Source: Terana coerulea
Taxonomy: Eukaryota > Basidiomycota > Agaricomycetes > Polyporales > Phanerochaetaceae
Assembly: GCA_024811115.1 (NCBI GenBank)
Contig: JAKOGH010000776.1
Span: 62,001 to 126,000 of the forward strand
Length of the DNA stretch: 64,000 nucleotides
Direction of reading: 5' to 3'
A program made the position numbers and the translations under genes. This document shows, one piece after another, positions 10,682 through 23,400 of this stretch (its first letter is position 1; the number at the start of each line of letters is the position of its first letter). The notes under the pieces were generated by a model. The model searched no databases and was not told the DNA's origin. It saw only the letters and a list, made by a program, of their open reading frames with translations.

Positions 10682-13600
10682 ATGAGCGTCGAGATCTCGG
10701 GAGATGACTGTGATGCGGAAAATACTCGCGTGAGATTTTTAACATCTCCCTGTACACGACGTGATTCTTAGGGTGCTCATGCGACCAAAATTACCAGGAA
10801 AGGCTAGAAGACCTGCTAGCGAGTAGTGCCGAATTCACCGGTACATTTGCGTTTCACCGTGCGTACGACGACGCACCAAATCCGGTGCTCAGTTTAGCAG
10901 ATTTGGGAGACGTTGGCGTTCCCCTAAGCAGTAGAGAGGCTGAAGCAGTGAAGTCGCGGTGCCAGCCGGCGCCTTTCGGGAAGGGCGAGCGAACCATTGT
11001 GGACAAGAATGTGCGGGATACTTGGGAATTGGATTCGAAGCTTGTGCGTGACTTGACTCTTGATAGAACGCGTCGAGCCGAGGCGAGCTAATCAACAGGT
11101 ATCATTTGGCAGTCCACTATGGAAGGATTTCCTGAACCGCATCGAGAAGGACGTATGCGGTGTATTAGGTGTCAACCATAGTGCCAGCAAACCTTCTCTC
11201 CAGCTACATAAGCTCCTCTTGTACGAGCCTGGGTCACAGTAAGTTTCTCATCTTTCGGTCATTTAGACACCAGCAGCCTATTGGCTAACGCATCCTTACA
11301 GCTTCCTGCCCCACGTAGAGTGAGTGATTTTGCGATTTGATAGAAGTCATTCACTCATGCGATTCGAGTAGCACGGAGAAGGTAAATGGCATGTTTGCTA
11401 CTATTGTCATCGTCCTGCCCTCTCAATTCACTGGCGGAACTCTTCATGTTTCCCATGGCAGTCTGTCCTCGACATTCGACAGCAGTGAAAATAGTCGGTA
11501 CGGGACGAGCGTCTTGGCGTGGTACACCGATGTCAAGCACGAAGTCAAGCCAATTACCAGCGGCTACCGTCTCGCGCTGAGCTACAACCTTGTGCACACT
11601 ACCAAGATGCTCCGGCCAGTGGTGTCGATCAACCATGACGTGATTGCCCGTCTTCGGCGAATTTTGCACTTGTGGAAGGGAAGATAAGGGGGACCTGGGT
11701 TCGCCGAAGAAGATCGTATACTTGCTCGAACACGAGTACTCGCAGGCCAATCTCAGCGCGAGTGCTCTGAAAGGTTCCGACGCGCACAAAGTCGCTTTAC
11801 TCAACACTTTGGTGGCAGAGTATCAATTCGACTTGGGATTAGCTAATCTTGAATGCCGTCTTGCCGGAGACGGTGACGAACACGGCGGCTACATGGGCTC
11901 AGGCAGTGTTTCTTTCGCGAACATCCAAGCCCGGGACCTGGATCTAAAAAACTTCGTTGACATGGATGGACAACTTATCCGGAACTCGCTGGACTACGAG
12001 ATGGAGATAGGAGACCATATCGGAGGATTTCGAGAAAGCAGTGCAGGAACGGAAGTGCGACGACGAAGAGTATGAGGGTTATCAGGGAAATGTTGGTGCT
12101 TACTGCTGTATATCGAGAGCTCTTGATCGCTAATATTTCTTCTATTACAGGAGGCCGGTTCGCTCGAGAGATGTCCGTTTGTTTTCAGTTTGTTCCGTGC
12201 CGCTTTCCTTAACTCATGTGTTTGAGGAATAGGGTACCTCCGGTCCGTCCTCGTTATATGGCCTCATTGGAACCGCTTCGCGGTCATCTATAATGGAAAG
12301 GACGGTTTCAAGGAAGCCTGCAATAACATCGCAACCGCAGAGGAAGCTGCACCAGATAAGATGGAACTCGCCAATTATGTGCTACAACAAGCCGCCACTG
12401 AACCTTATTCATCAGCACGCGCCGTCTGCAAAGCTGCATTGCGATGGAAAGATCTCGCCTTGTGGGAGATGGCCATTCAGGTGTGTTGTGGGGAGAGCGG
12501 TGTAGCCCCTCTTCCAGAGAAGCATATCTTTGCTGCCTTGGACACATTCGGGTTCAACGCAATACAGGAATCGTAAGACGTTCTTAATCAGACTCAAACA
12601 CTTGCTGAACACGCCGCTCTCTATATATGCAGGCTGGACCTCTTGCTTGCCAATGATCCCAAGGTTTCCTCTCAGCGCGAGTTCCTCAACCAATTCAAAG
12701 GGCGCATATCCGATTCTAGCGACCGCTCACTGCCCTCTGAAGCAGTCCAGGTGGAGGCTACCCGCTGGGTCGACACCAAGACATTTCTCACGACGCTGAA
12801 CCTACGAAATCCGCCAGTTAGCGAAGGTCCATCTTTAATCCGGGCGGCATCTGAGAACGGTGGAGTCGACTTCCTGCAAGATGAGTGAGTGAACCGAAAC
12901 AGTATTTTGACCACGGGCACTCACCATTGCGCAGAATATTACCTCGACTGACGAAGTTCGCGAATGGCGAGTTCTTACGGGAGTTTGCGCTTCAGCTGCA
13001 TGGCGACCAGTCGATACAGTCCTCGTCAAAAGCCGCAGTGATATCTGAGCTCCTAGAAGTCGTCATCTCCAAAGCCATGCTCTACGAGCCTCCCAAAAAT
13101 CCCGAAGGATCCGTATTTTGAAGATTTCAAATACTATGGATCCAAACCCTACGATTACTCTCGCAGCTGGCTAGAGCCTATACCTGACCAGTCGTCGACG
13201 GCGAACAGATGTTTAGACGCCTGCCTACGCACTGGGTCGTTCGAACGTGCAGCGGCCTTGCTCGACCACGTAGGTGGCCTGGCGGCCAACCTACCGAACC
13301 CAGATAAGCAGAAGGATTGCGCGCGGGGGCTCCTGTTCCCTGTAGCTGCGTTTTTGTGCAAGTTGTTGCATGCCACTCCAGGGGCTTGTGTGTCACTGTC
13401 TCCTCGACTCGAGGCCTTGCAGACTCACGCACTGAAGTATTACTTCGATTGGCTACACGCAAGGCCAGAAGCCTTTAAGGCGGGGCACGTGGCGCTTATA
13501 GCGGACGCAGTGATATTCAACGGCGACCCTTCACTTTTGATGACCAAGTAAGCATTGGTTCTACTGGTATCATTACGCCAGACCGGCTGACATTCTGACA

Positions 13601-14534
13601 ACAGAGTAGTCCCGGGGTTCCTATCAGCCAAAGTCAAAGACGGAGAGGCATTCATCCGCGCCCTCAGCAATCTCCGCCCGCGCCTCGTCTTTCCGGACGG
13701 CTGGACTGGCGACACGCTGAACTCCGTCATACTGCCTTTCGCTACCGCGCATGTCCGCCAATTGCCCACCCTCGAACGCCAGCTCGACTTCTGCGAGTTG
13801 GTAGGCCTTCCAGAACTCGCGGTGTCCATTCTGCAGAATGGCACACCTTCGAGCATGTGTATCAAAGACGACGAGTACCTTGCCGATAAGCTCGTTCCAG
13901 TATATCTTCCTGTGATCTGGACATACGCGAGGGCACACGGCACGCTTGCTTCTCTGGCTCCTGCTCTTCAGAAGATCCTGACGGTGTGGCTAATCAGAGT
14001 CTTGGGGGATGCTTCAACCCGCGATTCAGGTGTACCCACCCGTCTTGCCAAGGTCAAGTTGTCCTGGAGCTGTGCTTGTGCGCAATGCACCCCGTGCCCG
14101 CGCATTTGTCCTCACGGAAAACGCGCAGAAGAGACTGACTCTCGCTGGTTTTGGAACCGGATATCCAGATCGCAGAGCGGATAAGCACATCCTTCAACAT
14201 CTTCAAGCCCACGCTGACGACTTACTACGTGTGCAGAGTGGCTATAATACACTACAGGTGAGTTGGAGCCATCTCCTCAGGTTATAACGCCACTAAACAG
14301 ACTGTCTAGCTGGAGAAATCGCAGGCACTAAACCAGTATTTAGGATATGAGACGCAACGTGTCCGCCTGGCGCAAATGCTGAAAGACTGTAGCGCCACTG
14401 AAGAAGAGCTCAAAGGCATTCTAGGCAAGGTTCATGAACGCATCCTCGCCCATCTGCCCGCCGAAGGTGAAGCTGCGGTCGAGGCTTCCGTTCAACCTCC
14501 ACCGGCAAAGAGACGGCGGCTCTCGCATGTCTAA
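10682..14534 (+). CDS. Ox1: nuclear-type 2OG-Fe(II) dioxygenase paralogue, ligands intact
   Basis: First exon 10682-10729 (MSVEISGDD...NTR), then 10798-11043 (N-module APNPVLSLADLGDVG), 11099-11238 (ends LYEPGS), an 18-nt microexon 11302-11319 carrying FLPHV and part of the Asp codon, and the jelly-roll exon from 11372 (TEKVNGMFATIVIVLPS). Iron ligands HVD and the His of KHEVKP are present, as is the 2OG-binding Arg of SGYRLALSYNL. Later exons to about 14.3 kb give the helical part and WSCACAQC. Such enzymes hydroxylate protein side chains or nucleic acids; the substrate here is unknown. The tail PPPAKRRRLSHV meets TAA at 14532, directly followed in frame by ENVTDLT and another stop, so the usual ending is cut off. 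Frame breaks at about 11690, 12010 and 14090 look like indels. Confidence 0.8.
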
Positions 14535-14648
14535 GAGAATGTCACTGACTTGACGTAGACGGCGGCGGCGGATGAGTTCGACAGAATCTCGGGCGAAGTG
14601 TACGAGCGCATACTCAGCCATCTCCCCGCGGTCGAGGCTCCTGTCTAA
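14535..14648 (+). repeat. In-frame partial duplicate of the Ox1 tail
   Basis: Immediately after the Ox1 stop the same frame reads ENVTDLT, stop, then DEFDRISGEVYERILSHLPA up to a stop at 14646. The last part resembles the upstream Ox1 segment EELKGILGKVHERILAHLPA (about 14400-14460). This is a local duplication of the 3' end. It is probably not translated, because two stops precede it. Confidence 0.55.
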
Positions 14649-16235
14649 CTCCCGACTGTGAAGAGGCCATGACTGTCGTATTGAGTAGAACAGGATACGA
14701 TTGGCTTGGTATAGACCAGCGACTCGAGGTCTATCTTGTGCTACTTACGGACTTCCATGCCTACCGTGACATAAATCTGCATTTCCTTGAAATACACATA
14801 CTATATGTTGTTGTTTTTGTTCCTTCCATCCGGTCCCGGGACCAGGTTCAACTTCTCTCGCAGCCGCAAGGATGTCTTAGTGCCCTCCGTTCGTGTTGCA
14901 CGGGCTGTCAGATAGACAATGGCGTGATCTTCTCGCGTCATCCTACCATCTTTGGCGTCAGCCTCGACGGGAGCCATGGGCTCACACAAGCGTACACAAG
15001 TGCGGGTCAACCAAATGCGACCGCCGTGGTCCTGGGCTCCGGTTTTCGTACGCTTATCTGACTTGTCGATCCTCCTTCGTGCCCCGGGCTCGTTCCTGCT
15101 GGAAACAGGATGAAATGGCGAGTAGTTTATGGACGTACGTAGCAGGCCCGGGATCATTGTCGTTTGCTATCTATCTCACGCGCGCAGATACTCAGACGTT
15201 TCTGTTCTTCGCGACTAGAAGCATCTGAGTAAGAGTGAGCGCAATGCAGCTGGTGTATTTGCAGCGGCTTGCCAGCTGAGGGGAAACTCACCTTCCAAGA
15301 AATTCTACCAGTCGGACGGGTCAGATGAGAGTCAGACGAAGAGTGAGTATACTGCCTACTCACGCCTCTAGTGTCTAGACGGTCTACGTCTGAAGCATGT
15401 TGTTGGCCAGTAGGGCAAGTCCTTGCGACTGCTCCGAGTTGTAGCGAATCTTCCCTTGGGTGTAACGGAACAGGACGCGAATGCATTTGGCGCCTCTCGG
15501 CCAAATTCCCCGAATGACCGCAGTCCCTTCGTTCATGTCCGAACGAAACGCGTCAGCCGCATTCGACGAAAAACATGTACGCGTACTCATGGCCACACAC
15601 AAGCGAAACCTAGTATACACTGCAATTGCCGAAAAAGTCATCCATGAACAAGAATAATGGTTCACCGAATCAGAACGCGCACGTACTGCAGCCTGCTTTA
15701 CTATTAGTCTCCGTACTAAGCTGACTATAAACGGTCGGATGACGGTCAGCCTGCTTGCCGAGGAGCTTTAGCAGGACACGAAGGGTTTCGGGACCTATTT
15801 GGGGAGACATGTCCGTTGCCACCCAGGTGTGCGACAATAGCTAGCCGCGATAGCCCCCTGAATTCGGAATGGCTGTGGGAATTGCAGTCGCCCTAATCGC
15901 GCCGTGCGCAGGACTCAGTGTATATTCACGCAGTTGCCCAATGTTCTACCAAGTCGTACAAAGCGCACAATTCATCACTTTTCTGAGCGTGATTTGAGTG
16001 TCTTCATGCTCGCAGAGATATAAAGCTGGCCAGACAACGGGCGCAGCATGCGCTGCGTCGTCAGCGTCGTTCGAAGCAGGCATATGGGCGCTTGTGCATT
16101 GATTGCAGTGTTGCGTGGGGGCTGCGTCGGGGTGCGTCACCCCTTGCCGGACGACTGCCACGTCGGACGGAGACTGGCCCGCGCCGCCATGGAAAGGTCC
16201 ATCACCAGGATGAAAGGAACCTCCCCGCAAAAGCC
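14649..16235. other. Intergenic, no gene supported
   Basis: 1.6 kb with only short overlapping frames on both strands and no domain or splice pattern. The right end is the promoter of the MAPEG gene. Confidence 0.4.
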
Positions 16236-16241
16236 TATAAA
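16236..16241 (+). promoter_or_regulatory. TATA box of the MAPEG gene
   Basis: TATAAA about 90 bp before the start codon, followed by a pyrimidine-rich leader (CTCTCTTTCTCC), as in highly expressed fungal genes. Confidence 0.5.
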
Positions 16242-16326
16242 GCCCAGCGCGGGGTACCTCTCTTTCTCCACCATCATCCCCCTCGACGATCCCCAGAAGC
16301 TCTCTCTTCCAACCACCTAACACAAC

Positions 16327-17137
16327 ATGTCTACCGTCATCGTCGTTCCCGCCGGGTACGTCTCGCGCATACTTGCGGCACAAGTAGGCAGGCACTGACC
16401 AGTTTTTTGTGGATTCAGTTACGAGTACGCTGCGGCAGCAGTTGTCGGCACCGGCTTTTTGACGGTTTTCCAAACTTTCAAGGTTGGAAGGGCCCGCAAG
16501 GCCGCCAAGGTTGACTACCCTCAACGTACGCATCACACCCTGCGATAAAACGCAGGTCAGCTCATAGGATCGGTTGGGTAGTCTACGCAGAAAAGGCAGA
16601 GGCTGCCACTTCGAAGGCGGCTATGATCTTCAACTGCACTCAGCGTACGTCTACTTGCTCTGCTTCGTTTCTCGGCTTGTTGACCCTCTTCACAACGCAT
16701 AGGTGCGCACCAAAACACCCTGGAATGGCTGCCGCAAATCATTGCCTCGTAAGCCCCGCCGCCCGACCTACCCGAAGTTGAAGCTGAAGCTGATCCTACT
16801 TCCTGCACAGGACACTTATCGTCGGCCTCAAGTACCCCGTCTTCGCCGCCGCCGCCTGCGGCACATGGACCCTCGCCCGCCTCTTCTACACCATAGGCTA
16901 CTCCTACTGGGGACCCCAAGAAGCGCAACTTCCTCGGTGGCGCTATGCTTAGCAGCTTGAGTGCATTCAGTACGTGCTTTGCTCCATATATGCGCCCATG
17001 GTGTCTGATGGGCCTCTGTAGGCTTGGTCATCGGTGCTTCCTCGTACACCGTCTTCAAGTTCTTTCACTGCTTAAATCTGGATATTGGTTACGGCTTGGT
17101 TCTAGTGTTTATCTGTACGGATATTTTGAACTATTAA
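16327..17137 (+). CDS. Microsomal glutathione S-transferase 3-like MAPEG protein
   Basis: Six exons: 16327-16355, 16419-16525, 16582-16644, 16703-16748, 16811-16969 and 17022-17137. They give a protein of about 150 residues with four hydrophobic helices. The MGST3 signature FNCTQRAHQNTLE is spread over exons 3 and 4, followed by GLKYPVFAAAACGTWTLARL and GDPKKRNFLGGAMLSS. MAPEG enzymes of this type conjugate or reduce lipid hydroperoxides with glutathione in the ER membrane. One surplus base, apparently a T at about 16897, breaks the frame between TIGYS and TGDPKKRN; no intron can explain it. The last residues after FKFF are longer than in typical family members, so the 3' end may be misread. 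The gene sits between Ox1 and gene X without an obvious link to either. Confidence 0.88.
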
Positions 17138-17775
17138 TACTGATCTTGCAAACACCACTCCGAGTGCCAGCACAATAGCGACTTGCACAGTATGTTCGGA
17201 CTGGTGCGCTGAGAACTAGTGAAAGATCTAGATACGAAGACCTTGCAGGGTCACTTGCTCATCGTTACTTACGAGTTCAACCCGCAGAAACCAGGTTTCA
17301 AGCGCAGTACGACTTTATCAACTGGGCGCACCAAGTGCCTTCATTTTCCCTCAATATCGTGCGTTTTAGTGTTTCTCGCTCTTCACTATCTTGACCTTCA
17401 CACTTTCCGTGTAGTCATGAATCGGTATGCCGAGGCTCGGCGTCAAAGCTTCATGAAGTCGCGTTTGGCTTACTCCAGCTGGAGGGTCGCAGTGTGCCCG
17501 ATCGCTGTCGTCCGTCCGATGACGTTGAAATAAGATGTTCAGTTCCAAGCTCTGGCTGTCACCTTGTACGCACACTCTCGACTGGCGTGCCAAGTCGGGA
17601 TTAAAGCGCCGCAGCGGAACGGCGCGGTTTTAAGTTTGAGGTCCCCGAAGTCTCGAGCGTCCGCATCGATATCTCGTCCTTTGTTCTCTCCACTCCCAGG
17701 TCTCGCTGTATCCGCCCCCACCGCCCTCCAGCTGCTGCCCCGGCTGCGTGCATAGCGTCGCTCCGTCGACCCCGC
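17138..17775. other. Intergenic, no gene seen
   Basis: 3' flank of the MAPEG gene and upstream region of gene X. No coding exon supported. Confidence 0.4.
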
Positions 17776-18596
17776 ATGAAGCGCACCTGGACCGAGCAAG
17801 CAGTCCACGAATGGCGGGAGCGCCGCGACGCGCATAGAAAGCTCAAGTCGAGGCCTCTCCTAGAGCCGCTTCGTGTGTCTAAGGACTCAAAGGACGGACA
17901 AGCGTACGCTTCCGCGCTGAAAGCGGAGGAGAAGGCGCTGAAGGAGCGGCTGGAGGCGCATTGCACGACGACGGAGACGTGGCCGGTATGTGGCGAGGTT
18001 CCTTTATGTTATCGCTGAGCTGAGATGCGTTACAGGTCGATAAGCATCCGCTGAGTGTGTACCCGGCACCTATGTCCGGCTCGCTACAAATTACCACTTA
18101 ACTTCCAGCAAACTGGCGGGGTTGCACGGGTGCGCCTCTATATGCCTCCAAAGCCATCTCTGCCTATCTGATGCTCTCGACGAACGGGTTTCCAGGTGAG
18201 ATTCCGTGAAGGCGATGACCTGAACCTGATCTCGCACCAGTTCTACCACCACATCGTCGACGAGAGCTACGGCGGCACCAACTTCGTCACAGACGACAGT
18301 CTGCTGTATCGACGGTGCGTTCGCACCCATGTCTGTGTCGAACACGTCCTGACGACCGGTCTGGCGCACAGGAGCCACTACCTTGGGCCTGCCCCATGCA
18401 TTGTTGGGTACCGGTTCGATAGCAGCGAAGGGACCGCTGCCGTTGAGTGGTATGACCAGTATCTCAAGCTGAAATGGATCGGGAGCAAGACCTGGAAGAT
18501 AGACGTGTATTTCGACGAGGAGCTGCAGGGCTGGGTTTCCAGGCCGCGTGGAGACTTCGATAAGAGCTTGGATTTAACGGAGTGTTGTGCTGACTG
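17776..18596 (+). CDS. Gene X: unrecognised small protein, spliced
   Basis: I do not recognise this protein. Exon 1 (17776 to about 17988) is highly charged and helical (EEKALKERLEAH). Exons from 18196 encode FREGDDLNLISHQFYHH and, after an intron of about 57 nt near 18316-18372, GPAPCIVGYRFDSSEG, WYDQYLKLKWIG and DVYFDEELQGWVSRPR, ending ECCAD at 18596. The exons between about 18040 and 18190 are ambiguous. The 3' end is convergent with Ox2 (about 60 bp apart). A degraded copy of its last exon (28318-28446) lies beside the 3' end of Ox4, so the gene travelled with Ox genes during duplication. No signal peptide or membrane helix is evident. Confidence 0.5.
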
Positions 18597-18654
18597 AGGA
18601 ACTACATGTATGTATGTTTTCGGCGAATCTTCCTCGAAATTCAGAGTATCAATG

Positions 18655-20123
18655 TTACAAATTCTCACAAATGTACAGAACGCGATCCATGATGCGCATC
18701 AAAGGCCCTAGGCAAGGGAACACGACGGAATCCTTCAGCATCTCCACAACCTGGTCATACACAGGACCCAGCAGTTGCGCCAACTCTTCTTCTCAGGACT
18801 AATGGCCTTCAGCATCTCAAGCCCCCTTTTCCGCTCGACTTCGAACTCGTGGAAGCGTCGCAAGTCTGGGGACTGCCGAATCTATCGCACAGTTCGCGGT
18901 TCATCATCATTTTCATCGAGAAGCAGCATCAATGTCGACTCACCTCCCAGTAGGTCTCCTCCGCCCATGCGCCGTGCGTCCCAGTTGCCCCCGTCTCCCC
19001 ACGTCGCGAGCAGCGGACTCACGAACCGCGCCCGATCGCCGACGAAGAGACGTCGTGGTACACCTGCTAGCGAGAACCACACGAACTCCTTGGACGACGG
19101 CGCCAGTAGGAACTCGCGGGTCTTCTGCACGGACGGATGGTTGCGTTTCCATTTTCGTGCCATTTCGCGCAGGCTTGCCGCGATTTCGACGTGCAGCTGT
19201 GGCGGGCGTCCGAGTACCTTGTCTGCCCATGCAGCCACGATGGCCTGGAAGGTCGGCGCCAAAAGGTCCAAGACGTTGTGTTTGCGGGCCCAATGGGACA
19301 GCTCAGGGAGGACAGGGACCAGGACGGTCTTGACGTATTCGGGAGTGATGTGTTCGGCATCGGTGAGTGACTCGGTTACTTCAAATAACTGGTTTAAATC
19401 GCCGCCGTTCATGCAAGCGTCGAGGGCACCGCGGATGCCCGACCAGTTGCGTGGGGGTTGATTGTGTGTGGCGGGTGTGGTGAACAGGCTTACTGCCTCC
19501 CTGGAAATTACTGTGTTGAGCGGTGCTCTTGGCGCAGTCAGTTCCATGGAGGTACTATGGTCTGCTGTGAGGTCGGCCGGGCAGTTGTCCTTTGGACAGC
19601 CTTGAACTGCTTCTGTACTGTGTTCTGCTTCGTGTCCGATAGGTGAAGTACATCCAAACTTGGCGGTGTCATAGTGGGGCGTCCGGGAACGATGCGACAG
19701 TATGCTGCCCGCGATGATCCAGAGCATGAGGGCATCCAAAATGAGAAGCAGAAAGTCGAGACATCCGAAGAGGGCAACGTTTCCGGTGGGGTGGACTGTG
19801 GCGGACAGGTCGAACGAGTGGCGTAGGTTGGTGGCCATGTCGAGGGGGCAAGGCTGCAATGGCGTAGGGAGGCTGAAGTTGTACATCTACGGGCGGACGC
19901 GTTGTACTCAGTACTTGCACGCTATAGACGATCTCGAGCTGCTTACTGGAGTGGTCATATGCAGCGAATGGCGATCGAGGGCGAGCTTGAATTGAGGGCT
20001 CGATGTGGCGAGCCACTGCGAATAGTAGACGGAAACATTGGTGTCGGTGGTGTTCGAGGGCACGTACATTGCCGACGCGAGCAGGGCAATGTTGGCGAAG
20101 AGGAGAAGTAATATGGTCTTCAT
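18655..20123 (-). CDS. Ox2: chimeric, signal peptide/TM segment joined to the C-terminal half of an Ox protein
   Basis: The start at 20123 opens with a clear signal peptide (MKTILLLLFANIALLASA). After a possible short intron comes a hydrophobic segment (VALFGCLDFLLLILDALMLWI), about 70 variable residues, and then Ox homology only from the late helical region (TPEYVKTVLVPVLPELSHWARKHNVLDLLAPTFQAIV in two pieces). There is no N-module, HxD exon or jelly roll, so it cannot be an oxygenase. The Cys motif is also gone: the position reads WKRNHPSVQKTREFL. The open frame ends at 18882. An intron near 18883-18945 and a one-base frame change near 18800 would extend it through EELAQLLGPVYDQVVEMLK to a stop at 18655. 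No basic tail or DLT ending is present. Either a fusion made by the array or a degraded copy read through from a neighbour. Confidence 0.5.
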
Positions 20124-20413
20124 GATGGGGGTGTGTTGGTTGAGGTGCGTGGCGGAGATGAACAACGTTTATATATGCGACACGCGATATAAGAGGCAGT
20201 GGCTGCGAGAAGCGCTGGCGAAGTTCAAGTTTGTGGCGTGGGGAAGTAGGGTTTGTCGTGACAATTCACAATCTCTTGTTCATGTACCACGGGATGCGAT
20301 GAGGCATTTAATGTAAAAAGCTAGCTATAAAATAAGTAAACGTGACACGACGAAACTTGCTTGTCCATGGCCGAGCGAAGACACGCATTCTGCCACCGTG
20401 ACCTCGGAGGCAT

Positions 20414-23400
20414 CTACCAACGTCTCCTCCGCTCCCACGGCTTCTCATCTAAATCCCCGCCTGAAGACTCGTATGTCAAAGGGTCGATGACGGTAAAGAT
20501 AATTGGGGGCGGTAGAGGAGACGGAGTGCAGCGCGGAATGGTCGGCCGGTCCTTGATCGCACTGACGACAGCCTCATAGCTGTCTCCCAGAAGCTTCTCG
20601 AGCTCGTCGTCGTCCTTGCTCAGGCTATCCAGCATCCACAGCCCAGAAAGTCTTTTTCTCTCGTACAGAATTAGTTGATGTAGCGCCTCGTTTTTTGTGA
20701 CCTGCAGAGCGGAGTTAAATGGCGTACTGCGAAGGCGGGACAAGAGAACGTACAAGAAGGCCTTGCGATCTGCCGCTACCATTGAAAATGGTCTTAACTT
20801 CCATGAGCCTATGAGCATGCTTTCTCAGCTTGCTCTCGACGTGCTTTCGTTCGGTCGCTCTGTTCCACAACTTCAAGGTCTGCTCCGTGTCTTCGGTCAA
20901 GAACTTCTTCGTTTCCCTGCAATGTTCGCACTTGCAATCCCACTCGCCCACCTGCATGACCTCGGACTTCACCTGCGAATTTGAAGGCGGTGGGGGTCCG
21001 AGAATGCGCTCTATCCAAGTCGTGACGATGCTCCTTATGGCCGATGTCACGACAGCCAGCAAGCTGTGCTCCACAGCCCAACGATGGAGGTCCTGCAGTA
21101 AAGGCACAAGTGTCTCTTTGAGATACCTATCCGTCACGGCTTCCGGGGCCAGAAAACGGTCGATGATACTTTCGCACATCCCAGGCAGGCCGATGGATCG
21201 GAGCCACTCAAACGCGTCCATGATTTCCTTCTTCTTCTGCACAGGCGCGGCGTCGGCGTATTTCCCTGCAAATGAAAGAATCACGGAGTGCATGGTACGG
21301 CCCTCGTAGACCTCAACGCGCGTCGCAGGAACGTCCTGCTCAGTGGGTTTTTCTCGAAGGACGTCCACAATAAGGCGGCAGATTGTATGTGTGGGTTCCA
21401 TGGTTTCGAGTCTGGGTATCACGCTGTGTCGAATTGACGTTATTGTGTATACACGTCGAAGTAGGATGCGGACACTCACGTATCGCGCATCGACCACCCC
21501 ACATTGAAGAGCTTGCGAATATCTTCCTTCGTTACCTCTATGTCATAGAAGGGTCCGGTCTCATCGCCCGTTGCGAGTGCCTCGGACCGCTCCTCGATCC
21601 ACTCCATATGGATGCTGACCGCCCTGGTCCGCAATGCTTGTAGCTTAGGAAAGCCTTCTCCGAGCTTCTCGGTGCAAAACGCAACAAGCGGCAGCATAAC
21701 GACTCTCGCACACTCGCGCACGTTTATCTCGCGCAGCCCATCTGTGTCCATCACGCGGTCAATGATGCGCTCGATAAGTGCGTCGCAACAAAAGTCCAGG
21801 CACTTCTGGACGTATGCTTGAGTGAGTGCAGAGTAGTCCACATGTGGCGGAACCCGTTCGCCCATCCGATGGAGACGTAGTCTGGGCTCAAAGAAGGCCA
21901 GCTTTGGCGATAGAGGCTTTGAGCAAGGAGTGTACGATATCTGACTTGTCCGATGACTCCGCAAGTTGCTCATCTCCATAAATGTCGCAAGCGAAATCCA
22001 GGAGGAATGTGGCGTCGGCAATGGGCATCATCTGCGGCGAGACGCTGACGAAAGGGTGAGTCAACATTGCGGTGTCAATGAAGTGAACGGACCTGTCTTT
22101 GAGAAGTTGCAGGCTGCCAACCTCGTTTACAGCTTTGAGGATTGCTTCTCCATCCGCCTTGTCGAGCTTCTTCAAGGTTTGAAGCACTTTCTTACGTTGT
22201 TCAGTGACCCAAGCCCAGAGTTCTAAGAGTGGCTGTACCGACATATTTGAGTCTTCAGAATAACTCTCCAGGAAGGACAAGAAAGATAATCGCGAGCTAG
22301 TATGTCGATCGCGTTCTAAAAGAAGCTCAAAACTATTGACATATGAGTGTCTGAATGGATTGAAGCGAATCTACTTACGTTGGACTGACTGCCTGGAAGC
22401 CAAACAGCTTGAGGCCTTCCAGCATAAAGTCATCGGGGAACGCCGCCAATCCACCTTTCGCATGGAGCGCAACGACCTTCTGCCAAAGCGCAAGATCTTT
22501 CCATCTGCACGCAACCATTCCCACTGCCAACGCTGCTCGGTCGGCTTGCCAACTTTGTCTTTCCGACTGAGAATGGCTTCCGCCAACCGCCGTTCTGCCG
22601 CTGAAGGCACGGTGGAAGTCATGCTTTCGACCTCCTGGCAAGCGCGTTGAAAGCCCGAGGGACCGTTGTAGAGGACACGCAGACTGTTTCGAGCAGGCCA
22701 GATGACGAGGACAGTGCGCCTGTACCCTACGTGCCGCGGTGAGACATAGCGTAAGTCATAGTTTAGGAACTTACAGCGTTCCATGGAGCCGGCGCCCTAA
22801 GTATCACACATTGTCAGCCGTGCTGCATGTCAATACCACCACGCGAGCTTACATTGCCCATATACCCCTCATATTCGGTTCGGTCGCATTTTCCCTTTTG
22901 CAGACGGTCGGAAAGGTCTGCGGGGACGGTTTCTGTACGGGAGTTGTACTCCAGCCGATCCAAGATGACCTTCCCGTCCATGTCCACAAAATGCGTCAGC
23001 TGCATCTCATACGCCTCGACCTCCGCGAACTCCAGCTTATCTTCGTCCGGGCTGGCTTCTTCATCAGAGCCTTGCCACGCTGCATCGTCGTCCGCGTATC
23101 CTTTCAAGTGGCAGCTCGCGTGCGCTAGACCCATGACGAAGTCGTGTTGTTTGGCGAGCATGTTCAGGATGGCGACCTTTTGGGCGTCGGCACCCTTCAG
23201 AGCCACCGCGTTCAGATTCGCTTGTGAATAGCTGTAATCGAGTAGATAAATGAGCTTTTCTGGGCTGTCCTTGGTGATCTCGGGCTGGCCCTTCCATTTT
23301 GCAAAAGCGTTCGAAAGGGTCTCTAGAGCAGGCCAGCCAGTGGGCGCGGTGCTGCAGGGAGCTGAGGCGCCTCGGATGAGGTTGTACGAGAGCGCAAGCC

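Noticed and set aside
14801..15504. Several 90-120 codon frames between Ox1 and the MAPEG gene
   Set aside because: They overlap on both strands, lack splice consistency and have no recognisable motif.
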